DNA of 64,000 nt from JAXLYE01 sp046351595 (GTDB taxonomy: Bacteria > Myxococcota_A > Polyangia > Palsa-1104 > JAEUJZ01), in contig JAXLYE010000009.1 in NCBI GenBank assembly GCA_046351595.1, positions 434,001 to 498,000 on the forward strand. Direction: 5' to 3'. How positions within the stretch are numbered: the first letter of the stretch is position 1; the number at the start of each line of letters is the position of its first letter. The position numbers and the translations under genes are program-made. Under the pieces are notes generated by a model. The model did not search any database, was not told the origin of the DNA, and saw only the letters and a list, made by a program, of their open reading frames with translations. This document shows positions 36,187 to 45,660 of the stretch, one piece after another.

Positions 36187-36187
36187 G

Positions 36188-36207
36188 GGGGCTCCTCCTG
36201 GAGCCCC
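36188..36207 (-). promoter_or_regulatory. Stem-loop overlapping the ribosome-binding site
   Basis: On the mRNA, GGGGCTCC-AGGA-GGAGCCCC folds into an 8-bp perfect stem with a 4-nt loop, 1 nt before the ATG at 36186. The loop and 3' arm contain the AGGAGGAG ribosome site, so translation may be restrained unless the stem opens. Confidence 0.5.
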
Positions 36208-36312
36208 TGTTTGCAGCCCGCGTGCCGGCCTGGTTCCCGTCGGAGAGCCGCCTGACCCAGCGCGGCCGGCGCGTACCGTCCGCGTACGGTCCGCGTGCGC
36301 TCCGCAAGCGGC

Positions 36313-37908
36313 TCACTCCGAATACGGCCGGCTGAAGTACTCCTTGATCACGGACTCGGTCGGCGTGTCGAGGAAGCTGAAGTACGCGGCGGCCTTCGAG
36401 TAGGAATCCGTGTTCGTGGCGCTGAAGGCGCCGCCCCAGCGGCGCGTCGGGGTGACCTGCCAGAAGCCCAGGCCGCCGAGCCAGCCGGCGCCGTGTTTGT
36501 CGACGAGCTTGAAGTGCGCCTCGTAGAGGTTGCGCTGCTCGGTGAAGTCGGGCGCGGCGCGCTCGAGGAGGAACGGCGGGGCCGCGGGGTTGGCGGCGCC
36601 GGTCGGGGTCGAGGTGCAGCCGTCCTCGGTGAAGATTACGGGCTTGTGCTTGAGGTCGTAGCCCTTCTGCTCGACGAAGAAGCGGCGCATGTCCGCGAGG
36701 TTGGGGATGGTGTCCGAGGCGAAGTCGTGGGTTTCGCCGTAGGCCACCATCTCGTCGGCGGTGCGCGGGTCGCGGTCGTACTTGCCGGCGCCGTCGCTCC
36801 AGCGCCCGGGCAGGTAGAAGTTGATGCCGACCACGTCGAGCTCGTCCCAGAACGGCACGCGCGACCACACCGGCACCGGCGTCTCTCCGGATGCGTAGCG
36901 GCCCTCCCAGAACGGGTTGATCTCGGTGTACCCGAACAAGAGATCCGGGCGCGACTCGGCGGTGGCGGCGCGGCGCACGGCGGCGATGAGCTCGCGCCAC
37001 TTGCCCGCGATCAGCGCCTGCCGCGACGACATGCGGCTGCCGTCGGCGAACGTGCTCTGGCCGGCGCCGGCGACGTACGGGGTCTCGGTGCCGAGGATCA
37101 TCATGGCGGCGCCGTGGCGCGCGGCCAGCCGCGTCATGCGGACGAGGTGATCCTGATACTGCGCGTAGAAGGCGTCGAAGCCGCGGCTCGGGTCGGTGTA
37201 GTTGAAGTCACCGCTGAAGTCGTACGCGTCCTCGGCGACGACCAGGTAGATCTCGGACTTGAGCACCGGGACCAGGCCGGCGCGGCCGACGGCATCGAGC
37301 AGCTCGCCGAGGATCTGCTCGGCCTTCTGCCCGAGCTCGACGGGCGTGCGCCGCGGCACCGGCTGATCCCAGTGCGCGGGCACGGAGCTCGGCAGGTACG
37401 GCAAGAGGCCCATGTCGCCGCGGCGCGTGCGCGGCACCGGGCCCCAGGTGCTCGGGTCGTCGACGCGGTAGCCGGGGCGCAGGTAGACGACGGACTGCGC
37501 CGGCTGCGGCGCGGACTCGACGGACCAGGCGTACATCGTCTGGATCTGCACCTGGCGCACGCCGAGCGACTTGAGGCGCGCGAGCGTGGCGTCGATCTCC
37601 TCGCGGTGACCGCCCTGGGCCGCGGGGCGGTAGTCGTACTCGTCCCAGATGAGGTCCGTCGGACCGACGAGGTTGATGGCGCGCCACGGCAGGATGCGGG
37701 CGAAGCGGTCGGCGGCCGGCGCGGCCTGGTCACCGGCCATGCCGCCGTCGCGGTGCGTGGACTCGGAGGCCGCGGTGGCGGGATCCTGCGGGCCGCAGGC
37801 CGGGATCGTGCCGATCAGCAGGGACAGCGCGGCGCCTGTGATCACGGCGCGGCGACGGGCGCGCGGACCGGAATCGGCGGCGCGGGCAACAACGGCGAGG
37901 TGGGACAT
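36313..37908 (-). CDS. Secreted TIM-barrel glycoside hydrolase (GH113-like)
   Basis: I chose ATG 37908 (MSHLAVV) because GGAG lies upstream; ATG 37938 is also in frame. The protein has 531 residues. An Arg-rich start and hydrophobic stretch end GTIPACG, a probable lipobox. The catalytic domain (about 70-531) shows ILGTETPY (candidate acid/base Glu) and VIFTEDGCTS (candidate nucleophile Glu), with GINFYLPG and GFWQVTPTRRW, as in GH113-type mannanase-like enzymes. The substrate is unknown. The next gene rightward on the same strand is an aldose-epimerase homologue, which fits a carbohydrate context. Confidence 0.7.
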   Translation of the reverse strand: MSHLAVVARAADSGPRARRRAVITGAALSLLIGTIPACGPQDPATAASESTHRDGGMAGDQAAPAADRFARILPWRAINLVGPTDLIWDEYDYRPAAQGGHREEIDATLARLKSLGVRQVQIQTMYAWSVESAPQPAQSVVYLRPGYRVDDPSTWGPVPRTRRGDMGLLPYLPSSVPAHWDQPVPRRTPVELGQKAEQILGELLDAVGRAGLVPVLKSEIYLVVAEDAYDFSGDFNYTDPSRGFDAFYAQYQDHLVRMTRLAARHGAAMMILGTETPYVAGAGQSTFADGSRMSSRQALIAGKWRELIAAVRRAATAESRPDLLFGYTEINPFWEGRYASGETPVPVWSRVPFWDELDVVGINFYLPGRWSDGAGKYDRDPRTADEMVAYGETHDFASDTIPNLADMRRFFVEQKGYDLKHKPVIFTEDGCTSTPTGAANPAAPPFLLERAAPDFTEQRNLYEAHFKLVDKHGAGWLGGLGFWQVTPTRRWGGAFSATNTDSYSKAAAYFSFLDTPTESVIKEYFSRPYSE

Positions 37909-37986
37909 GGGTCGATGCGCTCCAAAAATCGGGCGCATCTAAGCACAACCGTGCGACGCAAGCGCGCTTTATGACGCGGTGCGGCG

Positions 37987-38877
37987 TCAGACCGCGATGA
38001 GGACCTCGCCGCGCCGGACCTCACCCGGCTTGAGCTGGATCAGCCCGGCGCCGGTGTTCAGCGCGTCCGCGGGCGCGGTCCAGGGCTCGACGCAGATGAA
38101 GTCCTTGATCGTCGCGGTCCACAGCACCACCGTCGAGAACAGGTCCGAGAAGGTGATCACCCGCGGCGACCGGCCGGGCACGTGCAGGGTGGCGCGCCGG
38201 TTCTTGACGCCCGAGAGGTGCAGGTCGACCTCGGTGGCGGTGAAGTCGATGGCGGGGTCAAAGGGCGCGGTCTGGCCGGTCTGGTTGTCGTAGGCGGTGG
38301 TCGCCTCGACGTCGACGCGGGCGGCGTTCTTGCTGGCCTCGGGGACGAAGAAGTAGGGGTGCAGGCCGAAGTGCAGCGGCATCGGCCGCTTGTCGCGGTT
38401 CTCGATCTCGACCTCGATCGCCAGGCTGCGGTAGCCGGCGCGGCTGACGTCGAGGGTGATGCGCAGCGCGAAGTCGAACGGGAAGGTGACGCGCGAGGCC
38501 GGGCTGCTGACGAGCTGCATGGTCAGGCGCGCCTGCACGATGTGGATCACCTCCCAGGGCGCCTGCCGGGCCAGGCCGTGCTGCCGCATCGGGAAGCTCT
38601 GCCCGTCGGGCAGGGTGTAGCGGTCGCCGCTCAGACGGCCGGCGATGGGGAACAGGACCGGGATGCCGCCGCGCACGTTCTGCTTGCGGTCGACGAGCGT
38701 CGCCGGATCCAGGTACAGGACCTCGTCCTCCCCGACGGCGAAGCGGGTGATCAGGCCGCCGCGACCGGGCGCCACCTCGGCCACCGCCTCGCCGGCGGTC
38801 AGGCGGAACATGTCGAGGCCCCCGGGGCCCCGGAACGGCCGCGTCATCTGCGGCTTCTGCTCGAGCCATTCCCACAT
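37987..38877 (-). CDS. Aldose 1-epimerase family protein
   Basis: The protein has 296 residues from ATG 38877 (MWEWLEQKP); ATG 38886 is an in-frame alternative. The family active-site residues are visible: His in MRQHGLAR, His in GLHPYFF and the catalytic Glu in FICVEPWTAP. The substrate is a mono- or glycosyl hexose; YeaD/HExose-6-P variants cannot be excluded. TACGAT 7 nt before ATG 38877 favours that start as a leaderless mRNA. It lies upstream of the glycoside hydrolase on the same strand. Confidence 0.85.
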   Translation of the reverse strand: MWEWLEQKPQMTRPFRGPGGLDMFRLTAGEAVAEVAPGRGGLITRFAVGEDEVLYLDPATLVDRKQNVRGGIPVLFPIAGRLSGDRYTLPDGQSFPMRQHGLARQAPWEVIHIVQARLTMQLVSSPASRVTFPFDFALRITLDVSRAGYRSLAIEVEIENRDKRPMPLHFGLHPYFFVPEASKNAARVDVEATTAYDNQTGQTAPFDPAIDFTATEVDLHLSGVKNRRATLHVPGRSPRVITFSDLFSTVVLWTATIKDFICVEPWTAPADALNTGAGLIQLKPGEVRRGEVLIAV

Positions 38878-38884
38878 AGCTGCC

Positions 38885-38890
38885 ATCGTA
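38885..38890 (-). promoter_or_regulatory. TACGAT -10-like element 7 nt before ATG 38877
   Basis: Read on the minus strand, TACGAT is followed by GGCAGCT and ATG. It contains the alternative ATG 38886 in its tail, so if used the shorter protein would be made. Confidence 0.4.
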
Positions 38891-38983
38891 GCGGCTCTTA
38901 TTGCGTAACTCTACCGGGCGGGACCGGCGCAGCCGGACGCTCCGGCGCGGGCGATGGGGCTGGGAGCGCCGCGGCCCGCTTGG

Positions 38984-38989
38984 TATAAC
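38984..38989 (+). promoter_or_regulatory. TATAAC -10-like element 7 nt before ATG 38997
   Basis: GGTATAAC followed by CCCCCGC and ATG. There is no Shine-Dalgarno, so a leaderless transcript is likely. It differs from consensus only at the last base. Confidence 0.45.
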
Positions 38990-38996
38990 CCCCCGC

Positions 38997-41126
38997 ATGC
39001 CGCGCCCGCCCCACAAGAGGCTCCGCCCCGCCGAGACGCAGGATGCCCTGCGCGGGATCTTCCGCCACCCGCCGGTCAACCCCGCCGAGCTGGAGCAGCG
39101 GCTGCGCGATCTCGACGTGTCGTCGGCGCGGCGCTTCCTCATCGACAAGCTGCGGGCGCCGCAGCTCGGGGAGGCCGAGGGCGGGCTGATCATCAGCATC
39201 TTCCGCGTGCTCGGGCTGGGCGACGCGACCGAGGCGCTGATCGAGCTGGTCTGCGACCGCGAGGCGCAGCGGCGGGCGCGGGCCTACGCGCTGACGTCGC
39301 TCTTGCACGAGGACGGGAGCGTCGGCGAGCGGCTGCGGCGCAGCGTGCCCGAGGGCGAGCTGCTGCTCTTGGCGGCGCAGCCGGTGTTCGACGTGCTGGT
39401 CTCGGTCGAGAGCGATCCGGCGGCGGCGGGTGAGGTGGCGAGCGCGCTGGAGGGCCTGGATCCGGCGATGCAGCCGGCGCTGTTCTCGCAGCTCGAGCAG
39501 CTGCGCCGCCAGGTCGGCACGCCGGCGGTGATCGCGTACGGCGAGGTGCTGCAGCGCGGCTCGGTGACCAACCCCGCCGTTCGCAAGGAGCTCATCGCGG
39601 CGCTCGTCGAGGAGGGCGGCGCCGACGCGGCGATGCTGCTGCAGTCGCTGCGCGACGGCGAGAAGGACCCGCTGCTGCGGCGCGAGCTGCAGGGCGCGCT
39701 GCTGCGCCTGCGCACCCGCTCGCTCGACGGGCAGGCGCAGAGCCTGGGCGAGTACAGCGCGCGCATCAGCAGCTGCGACGGGCAGGGCGCCTACTTCGTG
39801 CTCGGCAGCCGCAAGAACCCCGACGGACGGGTGACGCTGGCGCTTTTGTGCGTGCGCGCGGCCGCGGATCTGCGCGACGGCTACGTGCTGACCGCGCAGC
39901 CGCCGGCGCAGCAGAAGAAGCTGCTGCAGGCGTTCTCGGCCGAGGCCGGGACGCAGTTCGCCCAGGTCTCGCCGCCGGTCGCCTGCGCGCTGATCAAAGG
40001 GGCGGTGAGCCGGACGCTGGCGCTCGGCATGCCGCTGCCCGTCGACTCGCTGCCGGCGCTGCGCTTCTTCGAGCGCTTCGAGCCGCAGCCGCTGCCCGCG
40101 ATCGAGCCGGCGCCGCGCAGCAAGCTGACCGCGGCGGCGCTGCGCAAGCTATTGGCCCGGCCCGAGTACCGCGTCTCGTGGTTCTTCGACGACGCGGATC
40201 TGCAGAGCACGAACATCCCGCCCGAGCGTCTGCCGCCGGGTCCGCGCAGCCCGCTGGTGGCGGCCGTGCTCCAGGCGCTGCACGACAGCGGCGGGGCCGG
40301 CCTGACCCGGCGCGTCGTCGCGATGGCCCGGCACATGGCGCTTTTCCACTCGCTGCGCGGCGAGGTCAAGGAGGCCGCGCTGCTCAGCGCAGCCGCCGAC
40401 GCCACCGAGCAGGACTTCGTGCGCAGCCCGCTCTGCCGCGTCCTGCTCGAGCGCTACTTCGAGCCGCCCGACGACGAGGACGACGCGGCGGCGCCGCTGC
40501 CCGAGGCCGGTCCGCACGAGCCCGTGCGCTCGCGCGCACAGGATCCGATGACGTCGGAGCTCGAGAGCCGTGACGAGGGCGACGAGACGGGGGACGACGA
40601 CGCGGAGATCGGCGGGCTGGCGGACGTCGGGATCGATGCGGCAGGCGACATCCCGGATCTGTTCCGGGCCGTGACCAGCCGCCCGGCGCGCCGCCAGCAC
40701 CTCAAGGGCCGCTTCTTCGCCAGCGTCGAGTCGCCGCGCGGTCGCGACCTCTTGCTGCTCGATCTCACCGAGGCGGTGACCCTCGGGCTGCACCGGGCGC
40801 TGGCGCTGTTGCCCGGTGACGTGCGGCCACGCGACGAGCAGCAGGAGCAGGCCGCCTACGCCATGGCCGTCGATCTGCGCAGCTTCCTTCTTGACCGCCG
40901 CCGCAGCGACGTCAAGGCGCTGGCCGGCAAGCTCGCCGAGGAGCTGGTGAAGACCTGCTACCTGCCATCGGAGATCGCGAGCGCGCTGGCGCTCTCGGTG
41001 CTGCTGGTGGCGACGCGCTTCGTCGACGAGGTCTGCGGCCGCTGCCCGGTGCGCTGCATCGACGAGCCGGCGCGCCTGGTCCGCGAGCCCTACTTCGCGC
41101 CGCACCACCCGGCCAAGAAGCGCTGA
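38997..41126 (+). CDS. Large alpha-helical (HEAT-like) cytoplasmic protein, unknown function
   Basis: The protein has 709 residues; the ATG 38997 start is supported by a TATAAC element 7 nt upstream. The first ~240 residues are short helical repeats (ALIELVCDREAQRRARAYALTSLL, LRRELQGALLRLRTR) like HEAT/Armadillo arrays. The centre is helical with no known motif, then an acidic linker (about 490-560, DDEDDAAA, DEGDETGDDDAEIG). The C-terminal domain ends with CGRCPVRC, a possible metal-binding or disulfide motif. No signal peptide. I recognise no family; the protein is probably a scaffold. Confidence 0.75.
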   Translation: MPRPPHKRLRPAETQDALRGIFRHPPVNPAELEQRLRDLDVSSARRFLIDKLRAPQLGEAEGGLIISIFRVLGLGDATEALIELVCDREAQRRARAYALTSLLHEDGSVGERLRRSVPEGELLLLAAQPVFDVLVSVESDPAAAGEVASALEGLDPAMQPALFSQLEQLRRQVGTPAVIAYGEVLQRGSVTNPAVRKELIAALVEEGGADAAMLLQSLRDGEKDPLLRRELQGALLRLRTRSLDGQAQSLGEYSARISSCDGQGAYFVLGSRKNPDGRVTLALLCVRAAADLRDGYVLTAQPPAQQKKLLQAFSAEAGTQFAQVSPPVACALIKGAVSRTLALGMPLPVDSLPALRFFERFEPQPLPAIEPAPRSKLTAAALRKLLARPEYRVSWFFDDADLQSTNIPPERLPPGPRSPLVAAVLQALHDSGGAGLTRRVVAMARHMALFHSLRGEVKEAALLSAAADATEQDFVRSPLCRVLLERYFEPPDDEDDAAAPLPEAGPHEPVRSRAQDPMTSELESRDEGDETGDDDAEIGGLADVGIDAAGDIPDLFRAVTSRPARRQHLKGRFFASVESPRGRDLLLLDLTEAVTLGLHRALALLPGDVRPRDEQQEQAAYAMAVDLRSFLLDRRRSDVKALAGKLAEELVKTCYLPSEIASALALSVLLVATRFVDEVCGRCPVRCIDEPARLVREPYFAPHHPAKKR

Positions 41127-41158
41127 GCGGGCGCGATCGACGGGGCTACTTCGGCGGG

Positions 41159-42874
41159 CTACTTCGCCTCGCTGGCGCCGATGTCCGCGCGGCTGCCCTG
41201 CGGCCGGGTCGTGCCGTCGAGATCGTAGGCTGGCAGCGCCTCGCCGCCGCTGGCCAGCGCCGCGTCGCGGGCGCACGTGTCGCTGGTGCGGAGCCGCAGC
41301 CGGGCATCAAGCTGCACCGCGCAGCTCAGGAAGCCGTCGCCGTTCGGCGGCCGGTACGTCTCGTTGTCGCTGCCGCCGTCGAGGTTGACGGCGTTGTTGA
41401 AGAACGTGCACGACACGGGCTGCAGGAACTGGGTGTGCGCGCTGGGATCGGTCTGGTTGCCGGCGATGACGTTGTTGACGAAGCGCCGCGCCGTGGTCGT
41501 CGCGCCGAAGGGGCACAGGACGGCGCCGGCCTGGTTGCCGGTGCGGCCGTTGCCGGTGATGGTGTTGAAGCGGAACACGGTGCTGGAGGCGTCGTTCAGG
41601 CGCTCGACCGCGATTCCGACGACGATGTTGCCGGCGATGAGGCTGTTCTGCACGACGATGCTCAGCGGCTCCTTGTGCGCAGGGCTCTCGTAGAGCGACA
41701 GGCCGTAGGCATGCGCGCCCGCGGTCGGGGTCGCGCCGGCGCCGAGCCCGAGCACGCTCTGGTCGATGAGCAGCGAGCAGTTCTCGGCGCGCAGGGCCGA
41801 GCCGGACGGCGTCGGCGTCGAGGGCAGGGTGCTGCCCGTGATCGTGCTGCCGAACAGGCGCACCCGCGCCGAGTCGGTCGCCGCGACGCCGCCGAGGCAG
41901 TTCAGCGGGGTGAAGTTCGGCGCCACCTCGAGGATGTCGGCCTGATCGATCGTCAGGTCGCCGCGCGCCGGCACGTCGAGGAAGCCGCCGCGCGCGACCA
42001 GCTGGAGGTTGCGGCTGCCGCCCTTTCGCGGCGCGCCGATGATCGAGATCGCGCCGGCGCCGAGCGTCTTGGTCTGGACGTCGAAGTCCTGGTCCCCGAC
42101 GAGGCGGACGTAGCGCGCGTTGAGCGTGCGCGCCTTGTCGAGCGCCACGTGCAGGTTGCAGACGGCGTTGGCGACGCTCTGTCCGTCGCGGTTGTCCTGG
42201 TTGCCGCACGCCGTCGGGTTCGGGTCGTACGCGGCGTACAGGATGCGGCCGGTCGAGCTGCCGTTCTGGGCGCAGCGGCCGGCGCGCCCCTCGGCGAGAT
42301 CGCCGTCGCGGATGCAGACCAGCGAGTCGGTGCAGGGCGTGCCGTTCTCGCACGTGACCACGCCCTCGCAGTCGCTGTGCCGGGTGCACGGGCGGCAGCG
42401 GCTGGTCGCGCCGTCGCAGATCGGGCGGTCGGCGGGGCAGTCGTCGTTGCCGCCGCACTCGACGCAGCGGGCCTCGCCGGTTTCGATCGTGGTGCACAGC
42501 GCCTTGCCGCTCGGCGTGACGTGGCTGCACGAGGTGTCCGTCGAGTTGGGGATGCACGGCACGCACTGGGTGCTGATCAGGTCGCAGCGCGGGCGGCTCG
42601 CGTCGCTGCAGTCGCTGTCGGTGAAGCAGCCGCCGGCGGACAGCTCCATGCAGATGTGGCGCACCGGGTGGCAGCCGCGGCGCACCGTGCCGGCGCTGTT
42701 GCTGGTGCCGCCGCACTGCTCGTCGCGGTCGCAGTAGGCCGAGTCGGCGACGACGCAGCCGAGCGCAAAGCCGCACCCGAGGCCGACCATCAGGAACAAG
42801 GAACCGTGCAGCCGACCGCGGGCCCTGCCCCGCGAGATCGAGCGTGCCCCCCCGGGCTCAAACCGCGCGCTCAT
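41159..42874 (-). CDS. Cys-rich lipoprotein with right-handed beta-helix (choice-of-anchor Q-like) domain
   Basis: The protein has 571 residues. An Arg-rich start, a hydrophobic stretch and GFALGC lipobox indicate lipid anchoring. About 150 residues of closely spaced cysteines follow (GGCFTDSDCSDASRPRCD, CVPCIPNS, CVECGGNDDCP, CRPCTRHSDCEG), the disulfide-rich modules typical of Myxococcota secreted proteins. The rest is a parallel beta-helix (NSLIAGNIVVGIAV, FNTITGNG, NNVIAGNQT) ending DLDGTTRPQGSRADIGASE. No catalytic site is evident; it probably binds glycans or acts as a surface protein. TAGCCT lies 6 nt before ATG 42874. Confidence 0.85.
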   Translation of the reverse strand: MSARFEPGGARSISRGRARGRLHGSLFLMVGLGCGFALGCVVADSAYCDRDEQCGGTSNSAGTVRRGCHPVRHICMELSAGGCFTDSDCSDASRPRCDLISTQCVPCIPNSTDTSCSHVTPSGKALCTTIETGEARCVECGGNDDCPADRPICDGATSRCRPCTRHSDCEGVVTCENGTPCTDSLVCIRDGDLAEGRAGRCAQNGSSTGRILYAAYDPNPTACGNQDNRDGQSVANAVCNLHVALDKARTLNARYVRLVGDQDFDVQTKTLGAGAISIIGAPRKGGSRNLQLVARGGFLDVPARGDLTIDQADILEVAPNFTPLNCLGGVAATDSARVRLFGSTITGSTLPSTPTPSGSALRAENCSLLIDQSVLGLGAGATPTAGAHAYGLSLYESPAHKEPLSIVVQNSLIAGNIVVGIAVERLNDASSTVFRFNTITGNGRTGNQAGAVLCPFGATTTARRFVNNVIAGNQTDPSAHTQFLQPVSCTFFNNAVNLDGGSDNETYRPPNGDGFLSCAVQLDARLRLRTSDTCARDAALASGGEALPAYDLDGTTRPQGSRADIGASEAK

Positions 42875-42880
42875 GCTGTC

Positions 42881-42886
42881 AGGCTA
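42881..42886 (-). promoter_or_regulatory. TAGCCT -10-like element 6 nt before ATG 42874
   Basis: On the minus strand TAGCCT-GACAGC-ATG repeats the leaderless arrangement found elsewhere in the window. No Shine-Dalgarno is present. Confidence 0.4.
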
Positions 42887-43044
42887 TCACGCCGCCGCCG
42901 AGCTGCAGCAGGGCCGGCGGGGCGAGCACGACGCACAGCGGCGCCCCGTGCCGCCGCGCATCGCACCGACCGGCTGGCGGCGCCGGCCCGGCCGCCAGCC
43001 CCCGGCGGCCCCAGGATGAGGGCGCGGGCGGGCGCCGGACATGG

Positions 43045-43050
43045 TATATG
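43045..43050 (+). promoter_or_regulatory. TATATG -10-like element 7 nt before thiG
   Basis: GGTATATG-CCGCGCC-ATG. No ribosome site precedes ATG 43058, so the thiG transcript is probably leaderless. The last base differs from consensus. Confidence 0.4.
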
Positions 43051-43057
43051 CCGCGCC

Positions 43058-43996
<939 letters not shown>

Positions 43997-44029
43997 GCGC
44001 GGCCGCGTCCGCGAAGAGAAGGGCAGGGG

Positions 44030-44776
44030 ATGCGCACGATCACACCGCGGCTGCTCGGCGAGGCCGCCGAGCCGAAGCCGCCGCGCCTGGCCGCCCGGCT
44101 GATGCTGATCACCGACGGCGTCAGCGAGCCCGCGGGCGCGCCTGGGGCGCCGCCCCTGCTCCAGCGCATCGAGGCAGCGCTTGCCGCGGCGCCGCCGGGC
44201 GCGGTGGTGCTGCAGCTGCGCAACAAGGACAAGGCGCTCGGCGGTCGTGACCTTTTGCGGCTGGCCGAGCGGCTGCGCGAGCGGACCGCGAGCCACGGCG
44301 CGCTGCTGCTCGTCAACGATCGCCTGGACGTCGCGCGCATCGTCGGGGCCGACGGCGTGCACCTGCCGTCGAGCGGCCTGCCGGTGGGCGCGGCGCGGCG
44401 GGTCGCGGGCGAGGCTCTCTTGATCAGCGCCGCGACGCACTCGCTGTCCGAGGCGCGCATGGCGGCGCTCGGCGGTGCGGACCTGGTCACCTTCGGGCCG
44501 ATCTGGCCGACGCCGTCGAAGCCTTTGCTGCCGAAGCAGTCGCTGAAGCAGGGCGGCGTGACGCCGCGCGGACCGGAGGCGCTCGGCGAGACGGTGCACG
44601 CGGTGCCGGTGCCGGTGTTCGCGCTCGGCGGCATCGACGGTCCAGCGCGCGCGGCAGCCTGCGCGGCGGTCGGGGCGCGGGTGGCGTGCCTGCGCGCCGG
44701 GCTGTCGGACGCGGACTGCGGGGCCGCGGTGCGCGGGCTGCTCGCCGCGCTCTCGTCGACACCGCGCTCCATGTAA
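44030..44776 (+). CDS. thiE: Thiamine-phosphate synthase ThiE
   Basis: The protein has 248 residues. The TIM-barrel signature is visible: LMLITDG near the start, VVLQLRNKDK, LLVNDRLDVARIVGADGVHL, FGPIWPTPSKP and FALGGID. It joins HMP pyrophosphate and thiazole phosphate. GAAGGGCAGGGG precedes ATG 44030. It is probably co-transcribed with thiG. An N-terminal extension of ~20 residues precedes the barrel. Confidence 0.93.
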   Translation: MRTITPRLLGEAAEPKPPRLAARLMLITDGVSEPAGAPGAPPLLQRIEAALAAAPPGAVVLQLRNKDKALGGRDLLRLAERLRERTASHGALLLVNDRLDVARIVGADGVHLPSSGLPVGAARRVAGEALLISAATHSLSEARMAALGGADLVTFGPIWPTPSKPLLPKQSLKQGGVTPRGPEALGETVHAVPVPVFALGGIDGPARAAACAAVGARVACLRAGLSDADCGAAVRGLLAALSSTPRSM

Positions 44777-44893
44777 GGCTCCTCAGGCTCGGCCCGGCCG
44801 CGGCCTCTGTCGCTGCCGCCCGCGTTGACGCCCCGGTCGAGCGCCGGGGATAATGGGCGCTTCCGCCGCGGCCTGCGGCAAAAAGAGGCTCCC

Positions 44894-45610
44894 ATGCCCG
44901 ATCTCGGCGCCGCGGTGGGCGGCATGATCGATCTGTTCGGACCCGTCGCCAAGCAGCTCCTGGGTCCGCTCATCAAGGCGCTCTTGCGCTCGACGCTGGG
45001 GACGCTGTTCCTGGCGGCGCTGCTGCTCGGCGGCGCCTACTACATCGCTTCGCGCAACCCGCACGGGCACCCGCTCGTCGCGGTCCTGATCACGTTCATC
45101 GCCTGCCTGATCCTCGGCACCATGCTGGTGATCAAGCGCACCGTGCTGGCGGCGCTGCGCTTCGGCATCGCCCGGCTGCAGCTCGGGCAGCGCACGGTCG
45201 GGGCGCTGTTCGCGCGCGCTCTCGGGGTGCAGCCCGCGGACGCGGCGCAGGCCGGCGAGCGCGGCAACCTCTTGGCGCGCACCGTCGAGCGCCTGCCTCT
45301 CGCCCAGCTCGAGACCAAGCTGCGCGATGCGGCGTCGTTCCTGCGCAGCGAGGCGGGCGGCGCGCGCGGCTTCCTGCTCGGGCGGCTGCACCGCATGCTC
45401 GTCGACAAGGTCGAGTCGGTGACGCTCTCGCGGCTGCGCGCCGAGGGCGAGCAGGCCGGCGGCATCGACGTCATCAAGGTGCGCGACGAGCTGTCCGCCG
45501 GCATCGAGTCCCGCCTGCTCGGCATGGTCGACGGGATGATGATGAAGTTCACGGTCCTTCTGGTGCTGGCGATGGCCGGCATCGCGCTGCTGTCGGCGCT
45601 GTTCGTGTGA
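44894..45610 (+). CDS. Membrane protein with two to three transmembrane segments, unknown function
   Basis: The protein has 238 residues. ATG 44894 follows AAAAGAGG. Two adjacent membrane helices (about 33-50 and 58-82), a long charged central helical domain (90-215) and a C-terminal membrane helix (218-238) are visible. The frame has an earlier ATG (44825) without a ribosome site. I recognise no family; it resembles membrane scaffolds. A -10-like GATAAT is at 44849. Confidence 0.65.
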   Translation: MPDLGAAVGGMIDLFGPVAKQLLGPLIKALLRSTLGTLFLAALLLGGAYYIASRNPHGHPLVAVLITFIACLILGTMLVIKRTVLAALRFGIARLQLGQRTVGALFARALGVQPADAAQAGERGNLLARTVERLPLAQLETKLRDAASFLRSEAGGARGFLLGRLHRMLVDKVESVTLSRLRAEGEQAGGIDVIKVRDELSAGIESRLLGMVDGMMMKFTVLLVLAMAGIALLSALFV

Positions 45611-45614
45611 TACA

Positions 45615-45634
45615 GGGGCACCTTCACGTGCCCC
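45615..45634. terminator. Hairpin between convergent genes
   Basis: GGGGCAC (45615-45621) pairs with GTGCCCC (45628-45634) around a 6-nt loop, 5 nt after the membrane protein stop and before the arsM stop on the other strand. There is no T-tract. Confidence 0.4.
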
Positions 45635-45660
45635 CGCCACGCCGCTCTGCCCGACCGTGC

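Noticed and set aside
41435..43057. Open frame extending ThiG far upstream
   Set aside because: It is antisense to the Cys-rich lipoprotein and low-complexity; real ThiG sequence starts after ATG 43058.
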